Assembly: GCA_025656675.1 (NCBI GenBank)
Contig: JAHXHN010000002.1
Location: 287,202 to 351,201, forward strand
Length of the DNA: 64,000 nucleotides
Reading direction: 5' to 3'
Origin: Candidatus Thiodiazotropha sp. (ex Codakia rugifera)
GTDB lineage: Bacteria; Pseudomonadota; Gammaproteobacteria; Chromatiales; Chromatiaceae
The notes beneath the pieces are model-generated. The model was given only the letters and a program-made list of their open reading frames with translations, did not search any database and was not told where the DNA came from. The position numbers were made by a program, and so were the translations under genes. Below, in pieces: positions 58,015-64,000 of the stretch. Within the stretch, counting starts at the first letter, position 1, and the number at the start of each line of letters is the position of its first letter.

Positions 58015-58527
58015 TTGAATAAACAAATGCAGACAAGATTTTCATGGGTGTCCCTGCTTGTATTGCTAAGCTTGCCCCATCTGCCACTGCAAGCAAGGGA
58101 TATAATTGCGGTAAAGCGGCTCAGTCCGGATCTTGCACTGGAGATGGTTAAGCATGCAGTCGAGGCCTGTCGAGGCGACGGTTATCAGGTGACGGCCATC
58201 GTGGTGGCCAGTGATGGTGCAGAGGTGGCCTTGATGCGGGATGTACATGCCAGCCGTTTTACTATTCAGATTGCCCGAGATAAGGCCAATGCTGTCATAT
58301 TATCGGGTATTTCCTCGGGTGTATTTCGGGATAATCGGCGCGATATCCAACAAGAGATGAATCATGTCACGGGTATTCTGGTATTGCAGGGTGGCCTGCC
58401 AATAGAGGCGGGGGGGTATCAACTTGGTGCAATCGGTGTCAGTGGGGCACCCGGTGGAGACAAGGATGAAGTATGCGCCGGAAAGGCCATCGAAAAGGTA
58501 CAGGAGCGCCTTGAGTTCGCAGACTAG
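58015..58527 (+). CDS. Exported GlcG/HbpS (DUF336) family protein
   Basis: A 170-residue protein with a signal peptide (LVLLSLPHLPLQA) and one heme-degrading/GlcG-type domain: LALEMVKHAVEACRGDGY, VVASDGAEVALMRD, ARDKANAVILSGISSG and GVSGAPGGDKDEVCAGKA. Family members bind haem or cobalamin in some bacteria; many lack proven function. It may be part of an operon with the PilZ gene. The start (TTG 58015 or ATG 58027) is uncertain. Confidence 0.85.
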   Translation: MNKQMQTRFSWVSLLVLLSLPHLPLQARDIIAVKRLSPDLALEMVKHAVEACRGDGYQVTAIVVASDGAEVALMRDVHASRFTIQIARDKANAVILSGISSGVFRDNRRDIQQEMNHVTGILVLQGGLPIEAGGYQLGAIGVSGAPGGDKDEVCAGKAIEKVQERLEFAD

Positions 58528-58578
58528 TTCGATTAAACCTGAGACAGGTTATATTCAGAGATAGATGGGGAATTGCCG

Positions 58579-59244
58579 GTGCAAACTGAAATGACTACGA
58601 ATCACTACACCCTTGGTGAAGAGATAGCCCATGCTGTGACCCATGGTGTCGGGATTCTGTTGAGTATTGCAGGATTGGCGTTACTGGTAGCTTATGCCTC
58701 ACTGAATGGTGATGTTTGGCATATCACCAGCTGCAGTATCTATGGCGCTACACTCATCCTGCTATACACGGCATCAACGCTCTATCACGGGATAAGGGCA
58801 CCCAGGGTTAAACAGGTTCTGCAACGCATCGATCATGCAGCAATCTTCTTGTTGATCGCTGGTACCTATACACCATTCACACTGGTTAATCTTCGTGGTG
58901 GTTGGGGTTGGATGCTGTTTGGACTGGTGTGGGCTATAGCGATCTTCGGGGTGGTTCTTGAGGTGGTAGGTAAAAAACGAATCAAATGGCTTTCTCTATC
59001 ACTCTACCTGGGGCTTGGTTGGTTAGTAGTGATCGCCATTAAACCCATGATTGATTCGGTAGAGACAGGTGGACTGGTCTTACTGCTGGCGGGAGGACTC
59101 TGCTACTCATTGGGTGTGATATTCTACGTCTGGAAGCGCCTGGCCTATCACCATGCCGTGTGGCACCTGTTTGTTTTGGCAGGAAGTGTTCTGCATTTCT
59201 TTTCAGTCCTTTTCTACGTTGTACCCCCTGCAGGAGGAGGATAA
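58579..59244 (+). CDS. Hemolysin III/PAQR-family membrane protein
   Basis: A 221-residue protein with seven hydrophobic helices. The PAQR zinc-site histidines are in place: EEIAHAVTHGVG (first His/Asp region), ASTLYHGIR and the C-terminal HHAVWHLFVLAGSVLHFF. Family members are hydrolase-like membrane proteins (YqfA/YplQ types) linked to membrane lipid homeostasis. GTG 58579 is chosen because GATGGGG lies seven bases upstream; ATG 58591 is possible. Convergent with a small membrane gene. Confidence 0.93.
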   Translation: MQTEMTTNHYTLGEEIAHAVTHGVGILLSIAGLALLVAYASLNGDVWHITSCSIYGATLILLYTASTLYHGIRAPRVKQVLQRIDHAAIFLLIAGTYTPFTLVNLRGGWGWMLFGLVWAIAIFGVVLEVVGKKRIKWLSLSLYLGLGWLVVIAIKPMIDSVETGGLVLLLAGGLCYSLGVIFYVWKRLAYHHAVWHLFVLAGSVLHFFSVLFYVVPPAGGG

Positions 59245-59247
59245 TCC

Positions 59248-59565
59248 CTATTTCATCAGCACAGCCGCTGCAAATGAACCGATACCGAGTAGAAAGAAAA
59301 GCGCGGAGGAGGTTTTCCACATCGTATAATTCAATGTCTGGGCATTATTATTGTGTAGCACGATGGAGAGTATGCCGGCAATCACGAAGATTCCTCCCGC
59401 TACATAGGCAATGATCTGCAGATACTCGATCTTGACCTTGGTTGAACCCGATACGCCGCCTCCAATGGTTTCGAACTTATTCGCCAGGAGGGGTTCTGTA
59501 AACAGAGCCAGCAAAAAAAGGAGCCATGCCAGGCATGCTATGTATCGGGCTGTTCTGTTTTTCAT
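59248..59565 (-). CDS. Small three-helix membrane protein
   Basis: A 105-residue protein with a signal-like N-terminal helix, a polar Gly/Ser/Lys loop (GGGVSGSTKVKIEYL) and two further helices (IIAYVAGGIFVIAGILSIVL and SALFFLLGIGSFAAAVLM). No family recognised. It starts at ATG 59565 after an AAGGTG site and ends three bases before the convergent hemolysin III gene's stop. Confidence 0.72.
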   Translation of the reverse strand: MKNRTARYIACLAWLLFLLALFTEPLLANKFETIGGGVSGSTKVKIEYLQIIAYVAGGIFVIAGILSIVLHNNNAQTLNYTMWKTSSALFFLLGIGSFAAAVLMK

Positions 59566-59817
59566 GGTTAATCACCTTCTGAATAACTGATGCGTACGTG
59601 TTCAGCGCTTCCTTAACTGCACATATCGGCATTAGATTGATTTTCTTCACTATGGATGATGAAGGGGCAGGTTACTTGTTGAATGTAGCATTTCCAGGAA
59701 GAAATCCAGCTAAACTGTTCCCTGCTGCAGGGCGGCTTCCTATGGGGTTTTTCCCGCCTACATAGTTGAAAAACATGAAAAATATTAATTCATTGTAGAC
59801 AAGAGTGAGGTAAGCAT

Positions 59818-60210
59818 ATGTACAGTTTTAAAACCTGTCTTGCAGGTGATATCGGAGTGATAGAAGCGCGTGTAGTGGAGGCGCTGAAGGGTGAAGGATT
59901 TGGTATAATGACAGAGATTGACGTCCAGGCGACGATGAAAGCCAAACTCGGTCTCGAGAAACGCCCCTATAGGATATTAGGTGCCTGCAACCCGTCACTG
60001 GCCAATCAGGCAATCGAAGCTGAGCCGGATATTGGCTTACTGCTTCCCTGCAATGTTGTGCTTCGGCAAGAAGAGGATGGTTCAGTAACGGTTGCCTTCA
60101 TGGATCCTGTAGCTGTTCTGCAGTTAGTGGAGGGCGCAAAGATAGCGGAGTTGGCGATGGACGTCAGACAGCGATTGGAACGTGTGCGCGATGTGATTGA
60201 GGCTGCCTGA
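59818..60210 (+). CDS. DUF302 family protein
   Basis: A 130-residue protein with the DUF302 order: VEALKGEGFGIMTEIDVQATM, then KAKLGLEKRPYRILGACNPSLA and the C-terminal block LPCNVVLRQEEDGSVTVAFMDP. The family is common in sulfur oxidisers and other proteobacteria and is of unknown function; some members may bind a ligand through the conserved GACNP segment. Monocistronic, from ATG 59818. It is convergent with the interrupted DUF427 gene that follows. Confidence 0.93.
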   Translation: MYSFKTCLAGDIGVIEARVVEALKGEGFGIMTEIDVQATMKAKLGLEKRPYRILGACNPSLANQAIEAEPDIGLLLPCNVVLRQEEDGSVTVAFMDPVAVLQLVEGAKIAELAMDVRQRLERVRDVIEAA

Positions 60211-60230
60211 ATAATAGTCGATGCTCAAAT

Positions 60231-60512
60231 CTAATTGTCGACTTCAACACCTCGCCAAAATGCAACATGGTCTTTTATCTCAGCTGCGGCATCCTTTGGT
60301 GATGGGTAGTACCAGGCGGCATCTATATTCTCTTTATTGTTAACGCGAATGGTGTAGTAGTGGGCTTCACCTTTCCACGGTCAAGTTGAAGTGGTAGCAC
60401 TGTCAATAAAATACGCCCTGTTCAATGAAGAAATGGGGAAGTAGTGATTGCCTTCAACTGTGACGGTCCTATCACTTTGAGCCAGAACCTGGCCATTCCA
60501 GATGGCTTTCAT
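60231..60512 (-). pseudogene. DUF427 protein gene with in-frame TGA at the conserved cysteine
   Basis: A 93-codon frame from ATG 60512 (AAGGTG site upstream) to TAG 60231. It is a complete DUF427 (NTP_transf_9-type) protein: MKAIWNGQVLAQSD, EGNHYFP, then TST-stop-PWKGEAHYYTI, NIDAAWYYPSPKDAAAEIKDH and VAFWRGVEVDN. Codon 44 (TGA, 60381-60383) takes the place of the Cys in the family's CPWKG motif. There are no other disruptions. It is either a recent nonsense mutation, a sequencing error, or a selenocysteine codon. The fold and role of the family are poorly known. Confidence 0.72.
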
Positions 60513-60802
60513 ATTGTCACCTTCGATGACATTAATTTGTACTCTATTATAGACGTTGAGCCTTTATAGATGGATTCTTTAACATCGCTTATTCCAGAAC
60601 TATGAATCGGTGGGGATGTGTGATACTGCTGTGTTTGAAATATAAAATCATCTTATAAAGCGTAAGAAATCTGTGCAGAGGCAGCCTCTCGGCTACCTCC
60701 TCTGGATTATTGCAATGTCTGATTCTGAAATAGATGGCAAGCGTTGATGGATGTGCCGGATAGGTACAGCAGTATTGCAGCGTGAAGAATTGGAGCGATA
60801 GA
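60513..60802. other. Intergenic region
   Basis: No gene seen. GCAGAGGCAGCC and GGCTACCTCCTCTGG (around 60675-60710) form an imperfect stem that could end transcripts. Confidence 0.45.
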
Positions 60803-61105
60803 TTACTTTTTCATATCGTCCATCATCATCTTACCTTCCTCTTTCATCATCTCCTTTTGATCCATTTTATCCTTCTTCTCCATATCCATTTCAGCCTCCA
60901 TTGCATTCATATCTCCCTTCATGGTCTTCATACCATCCTTACTCTTCATTGAGTGGGTTTTGTCCATTTCCATCGTTTTCTCGGACGACTCCATCATCAT
61001 CTTACCTTCCTCTTTCATCATGCTGTCTGCACTTGCGATAGACCAAGTTGCGCAAAGCATTGAAAAAAGAAGAGATTTTAGAGTGTTAGAGTTTCGCATA
61101 AGCAT
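60803..61105 (-). CDS. Secreted Met/Lys/Asp-rich protein (MxKDx pentapeptide repeat type)
   Basis: A 100-residue protein with a signal peptide (residues about 8-26, ASA cleavage) and a mature part almost wholly of Met, Lys, Glu and Asp. It has degenerate five-residue repeats such as MKSKDGM and MEMDKTHSM; a block of ten (MMKEEGKMMM) occurs twice, at each end. This fits the pentapeptide MxKDx repeat family. Such Met-rich acidic proteins may bind metal such as copper, which is inference. ATG 61105 follows GGAGAT. Confidence 0.85.
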   Translation of the reverse strand: MLMRNSNTLKSLLFSMLCATWSIASADSMMKEEGKMMMESSEKTMEMDKTHSMKSKDGMKTMKGDMNAMEAEMDMEKKDKMDQKEMMKEEGKMMMDDMKK

Positions 61106-61375
61106 CGTGATATCTCCTGAAAAATTGATTGGTGCGTGTAAAACCGGTAATACCAGGTTTCATGGTCAATTTAATAGGGGAAAGTCCGGTTAAGATCACG
61201 AAAATATCACAAATCTATAACTGACAAGATCGATGTTTGGATATGCAGTCAAAGTGAAAGTGATTGTAACAGTTTAAGCAATTTGGCAAATTTACCAATC
61301 TATAATGCGTTACCTGCATCATTTATTTCCGTTGGCGTGCGTGGCTCAATTACCCTTAAGAATGCTTCGGGTGAC

Positions 61376-61972
61376 TTAACCCAGTTGTATCTCAAGGTAG
61401 TTAATAAGTTTTTCAGCATCAATATGGAAGTCGTTATAGATTACTTGACCCTCTGGGCTGATGATTACGACCCATGGGGTACCGCCTGTTCGATAATCCC
61501 GCATGGTACGAGGATGATGATCACCAGCCGGGTCACCTGGGTCATGGCCCATCATGATTGGTAACTGGTAACGAATTTGTAGTTCTCGGACACTCTCCTT
61601 AGTGTTACTGGCAAATCCTTCGAAAACTGTTTGTACAGCAAGTACTTCCACCTTGTTCTCTTGGTGGAAGGCATCTGCAACCTTTTTTAATGCTGGAAAT
61701 CCATATTTGTGGCAGCCAGGGCACCAGTTTTGAAAACACTTTAGATAAACCCATTTATTCTTTAACTGTTTAGATGAGAATTGACTCTGTTGGCCGTTTG
61801 CATCGATCCAGTAATCAATCTCCAGATCTGGTGCCTGCTGACCTTTTATGCCGTATTTGTTTGCGGAGCCGGCACTAAATAACTGCTTGGATCCTGTGAG
61901 TGAAATGACAGGTAGGGAGAATAGAGAGGAAACTTTGAGGAATCGTCTTCGGGATAGGTTAATTGTTTTCAT
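61376..61972 (-). CDS. Tat-exported TlpA-like thioredoxin
   Basis: A 198-residue protein with a Tat signal (SRRRFLKVSSL) and a thioredoxin-fold domain bearing FQNWCPGCHKYG (Cys84, Cys87) with an unusual extra Cys79 just before. The cis-Pro region is TGGTPWVVIISPEG. It probably exchanges thiols in the periplasm and may be linked to the neighbouring Met-rich proteins or to sulfur oxidation. The ribosome site is poor; ATG 61972 is the only good start. Confidence 0.85.
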   Translation of the reverse strand: MKTINLSRRRFLKVSSLFSLPVISLTGSKQLFSAGSANKYGIKGQQAPDLEIDYWIDANGQQSQFSSKQLKNKWVYLKCFQNWCPGCHKYGFPALKKVADAFHQENKVEVLAVQTVFEGFASNTKESVRELQIRYQLPIMMGHDPGDPAGDHHPRTMRDYRTGGTPWVVIISPEGQVIYNDFHIDAEKLINYLEIQLG

Positions 61973-62307
61973 ATGTCAACTCATATCAGGTTAAGACGTA
62001 GAGTCCAAAAAACACTATTTATTAAATATGCTGTCGTTGATAATCAAATTCCTGTAGATAGGTTCTAGTGGGCCAATTCTGCGTTGCCCTTCTTGTAAAG
62101 GGCATGCCATTCCCTGCGAAGTACGCCTTGCCTTGGCCCACTAGCATCTCCGACTCGAATAGCGGGAGATTGTTCCAGTCATTGCATGCGGTTAAATGGA
62201 ATTGCTGCGCTGAAAATGCGATTTCTACTTGATGCGTAAGGATACTATGACGATATTATTGATTTTTGGACCGGAGACGTTGCCAGGCTGATAATAGGTG
62301 GATAGCC
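61973..62307. other. Intergenic region with an 80-bp palindromic repeat
   Basis: No gene seen. It contains the element at 62065-62144. Confidence 0.5.
62065..62144. repeat. Palindromic unit with 12-bp perfect inverted ends
   Basis: CTAGTGGGCCAA (62065-62076) and TTGGCCCACTAG (62133-62144) are exact inverted repeats enclosing 56 bases. The inner part has partial symmetry (GCCCTT/AAGGGC at about 62086-62103). It resembles a REP/BIME or very small MITE with CTAG ends. Only one copy lies in this window. Confidence 0.6.
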
Positions 62308-62982
62308 TCATGATAAGGCCATCATATCAATGAGTTCGTTGCTGGAAACTACATGGCAGTAGATCATATTAATAATTTCCAGCTCTTTTTTATGGAGTTC
62401 CTCGGTTCCAGCTGCGCAACAGTCCTCAACCACAACAACATTGAAGCTTTCATCAGCCAGGCTCCTTACGGTAGAGGAGACGCACTGATCGGTGAATATG
62501 CCGCACATCACCACATTGTCTACCCCCATGTTCTGAAGTATCAGTCTGAGATTTGTACCAGTCAGTGCGCTATCAGTAGTTTTGGTAACGACAATCTCCC
62601 CTTTTTTGGGTGCCAGCTCAGGCACGATTTGAGAATCATCACTATCACTCGGTAAAAGCAGGTAGTTCCACCCCGGTTTTTTCTGACTGAGTGAACGATC
62701 ACGACCATCCTTGAGCTGGCAGGCGATACGCGCATGCAGTACATCCATATTATGTTGACGGAAGCGATCTTGTAGGTCTCGGGTTGTAGGGATGACAATA
62801 TGATGCATTCTGTCGTGAAAGGGTGCCCAGCGGGCACGTTCAGCTGGGTCAAGTGCAGGCTTGAGATAGGTATTTTGGATGTCGATCGTCAGCAAGACGG
62901 TGCGCTGATAGGGAAGATCCAGATCCTGAGGTTCGGGAGCACCCTGATAATAGAAAGAACGATATGCTTTTTTCCAGTTCAT
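62308..62982 (-). CDS. Isochorismatase-family cysteine hydrolase
   Basis: A 224-residue alpha/beta hydrolase of the nicotinamidase/isochorismatase superfamily. The catalytic triad is in place: Asp34 (LLTIDIQNTY), Lys134 (VVTKTTDSA) and Cys167 (GIFTDQCVSSTV), with the non-proline cis peptide before the Cys. Members cleave amides such as nicotinamide, biuret or ureidoacrylate; the substrate here is not known. ATG 62982 is preceded by AGGAGG. Confidence 0.93.
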   Translation of the reverse strand: MNWKKAYRSFYYQGAPEPQDLDLPYQRTVLLTIDIQNTYLKPALDPAERARWAPFHDRMHHIVIPTTRDLQDRFRQHNMDVLHARIACQLKDGRDRSLSQKKPGWNYLLLPSDSDDSQIVPELAPKKGEIVVTKTTDSALTGTNLRLILQNMGVDNVVMCGIFTDQCVSSTVRSLADESFNVVVVEDCCAAGTEELHKKELEIINMIYCHVVSSNELIDMMALS

Positions 62983-63339
62983 CCATCCTCCTGCATGCCG
63001 GACGGGCTGTATGTGAGAAATGTCAGAGAATAATATTCTTTATTTGTGATTCTGCTCATGGTTGATATTTATCATCAAACCATAACCTGACAAAGTGTCA
63101 GTAGTATGAAGGTGTGTCATGTCAAAGTGTCAGGCATTTAGAAGATGAATGACAGCTGATCTTCAAATAAACTGCTCAAATTATAGTTTAACAAATACAA
63201 AATACATGGTTAAACAACGACATATAATAATAATGAAAAGTGTCTGATGCGTACTAGCGAAAATGGTGTGGATTTTGCGTGATTCATATGCCGTTTTGGC
63301 ATATTTATATAAATAAAAAATATCGTAGGAGACCGAATC
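62983..63339 (+). promoter_or_regulatory. Promoter/leader region of the Met-Gly-Ser repeat protein
   Basis: AT-rich, no gene. CAAAGTGTCAG occurs twice in direct orientation (about 63091 and 63122), which could be a binding site pair. ATATGCC (63286-63292) and GGCATAT (63298-63304) form an inverted repeat, followed by TATATAAAT, which may be an operator over a -10 region. TAGGAG (63326-63331) is the ribosome site. Confidence 0.4.
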
Positions 63340-64000
63340 ATGAAGAAATTAGCATCACTGGTAGTGCTTTCATTGGCAATTACAGGTTCAACAATCGTAC
63401 AAGCAGATAAACACGGTTCTGGCATGAGTGGCATGTCTGGCATGGGCGGCATGAGTGGGATGTCCGGTATGGACGGTATGAGCGGGATGTCCGGCATGGG
63501 CGGCATGAGCGGTATGTCCGGTATGGGCGGCATGAGCGGGATGTCGGGCATGGGCGGTATGTCCGGCATGGGCGGCATGAGCGGGATGTCCGGCATGGGT
63601 GGCATGAGCGGTATGTCCGGCATGGGCGGCATGAGCGGTATGTCCGGCATGGGCGGCATGAGCGGGATGTCCGGCATGGGTGGCATGAGCGGTATGTCCG
63701 GCATGAGTGGTATGTCCGGCATGAGTGGTATGTCCGGCATGAGTGGTATGTACGGTGTCTATAAAGTGTCTCCACAAGGCGTGCATCTTTATCCAGTAGG
63801 CATGTCCGGCATGAGTGGCATGTCCGGCATGGGCGGCATGAGTGGCATGTCCGGTATGGGCGGCATGAGTGGCATGTCCGGTATGGGCGGCATGAGTGGT
63901 ATGTCCGGCATGGGCGGCATGAGTGGCATGTCCGGTATGGGCGGCATGAGTGGTATGTCCGGCATGGGCGGCATGAGTGGCATGTCCGGTATGGGCGGCA
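63340..64000 (+). CDS. Secreted Met-Ser-Gly triplet repeat protein (3' end off window)
   Basis: An open frame from ATG 63340 to the edge (at least 220 codons). A signal peptide (ASLVVLSLAITGSTIVQA) is followed by DKHGSG and then an almost perfect array of MSG and MGG triplets, for example MSGMSGMGGMSGMSG, so Met falls at every third residue. At 63751-63801 the array is broken once by YGVYKVSPQGVHLYPVG, after which it resumes. No known family is recognised. Glycine at every third position could pack as a polyglycine-II-like or extended sheet; the Met-rich faces could bind copper(I) or scavenge oxidants. All of that is inference. Confidence 0.8.
   Translation, partial: MKKLASLVVLSLAITGSTIVQADKHGSGMSGMSGMGGMSGMSGMDGMSGMSGMGGMSGMSGMGGMSGMSGMGGMSGMGGMSGMSGMGGMSGMSGMGGMSGMSGMGGMSGMSGMGGMSGMSGMSGMSGMSGMSGMSGMYGVYKVSPQGVHLYPVGMSGMSGMSGMGGMSGMSGMGGMSGMSGMGGMSGMSGMGGMSGMSGMGGMSGMSGMGGMSGMSGMGG
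63421..64000 (+). repeat. Tandem DNA repeat coding the MSG/MGG array
   Basis: A mostly 27-bp period (ATG-AGC-GGT, ATG-TCC-GGC, ATG-GGC-GGC with synonymous drift) interrupted at 63751-63801. The third-base variation shows that the array is old enough to have diverged but is kept at the protein level. Likely prone to slippage and assembly error. Confidence 0.85.

Noticed and set aside
60345..60383. Confident SECIS element after the TGA in the DUF427 gene
   Set aside because: Only a four-base-pair stem with an 11-base loop is seen; the usual loop features are weak, so I do not call it a feature.
63210..63983. Minus-strand frames rich in Met-Pro-Pro/His-Ala-Gly-type repeats
   Set aside because: They are reverse-strand shadows of the plus-strand Met-Ser-Gly repeat gene, which has a signal peptide and a ribosome site.
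63421..64000. CRISPR-like array
   Set aside because: The repeats are contiguous coding triplets without unique spacers.

Overview
The window looks like the chromosome of a gammaproteobacterium, most likely a sulfur-oxidising or facultatively anaerobic member near Chromatiales (for example the Sedimenticola/Thiodiazotropha type). This is an inference from gene content: Hda, FabA, OxyR with the E. coli cysteine spacing, the ArgA/ArgE linear arginine pathway, an octahaem tetrathionate-reductase-family cytochrome, a TRAP transporter, many thioredoxin-fold proteins and c-di-GMP proteins. I see no tRNA, rRNA or CRISPR array. Most of the window is ordinary housekeeping DNA with some accessory patches.

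Layout. 1-325: 5' part of a phosphopantetheinyl transferase gene (minus, running off the left edge). 326-1523: a structured leader with an intrinsic terminator, then an EamA transporter. 1481-6661: a minus-strand TRAP cluster (M, Q, cupin, P, TatT lipoprotein, small membrane protein), split by a 173-bp element with terminal inverted repeats. 7032-8387: AGCS symporter. 8582-11039: glutaredoxin-like protein, BolA, Hda, WrbA, ArsC. 11275-12510: YihY. 13040-15142: an isolated phage-tailspike-like SGNH hydrolase. 15187-16800: a possible c-di-GMP effector. 17344-20755: two thioredoxin-fold proteins, TolC, membrane-fusion adaptor and acylphosphatase. 20790-24475: secreted Pro/Gln-rich protein, SfsA, CpdA, OxyR. 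24666-29058: aldolase/SDR fusion, FabA, ProS. 29663-33281: cytochrome b plus octahaem cytochrome c, MIF-family protein, DUF4124 protein.

33461-36810 is the ilvB-ilvN-ilvC branched-chain operon with a terminator. 36891-41526 is an accessory patch: orphan histidine kinase, DUF2189 membrane protein, a TIR-domain gene whose DUF1232-like C-terminal half lies in the -1 frame after a poly-A tract, and a decayed reading frame. 41648-45444: argG, leuA and an Lrp-family regulator. 45465-54164: STAS-like protein, PilB/GspE-type ATPase, DUF5666 lipoprotein, a degenerate GGDEF protein and a GAF-PAS-GGDEF-EAL protein. 54451-57215: a 46-residue membrane peptide, argA and argE. 57601-60512: PilZ, GlcG/HbpS-like, hemolysin III, small membrane protein, DUF302, and a DUF427 gene with an in-frame TGA at the conserved cysteine. 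60803-64000: Met-rich secreted protein, Tat-exported thioredoxin, isochorismatase-family hydrolase, and a secreted protein built of Met-Ser-Gly/Met-Gly-Gly triplets that runs off the right edge.

How they fit: arginine (argA, argE, argG) and branched-chain amino acid (ilvBNC, leuA) synthesis is well represented; redox/thiol proteins recur; c-di-GMP signalling is spread over four or five genes. The best leads for something undescribed are the TIR-DUF1232 gene, the DUF427 UGA codon, the Met-Gly-Ser triplet protein, the putative eamA leader switch, and a family of short inverted-repeat elements. Several of these (poly-A frameshift, in-frame TGA) could be sequencing errors and need read-level checks.
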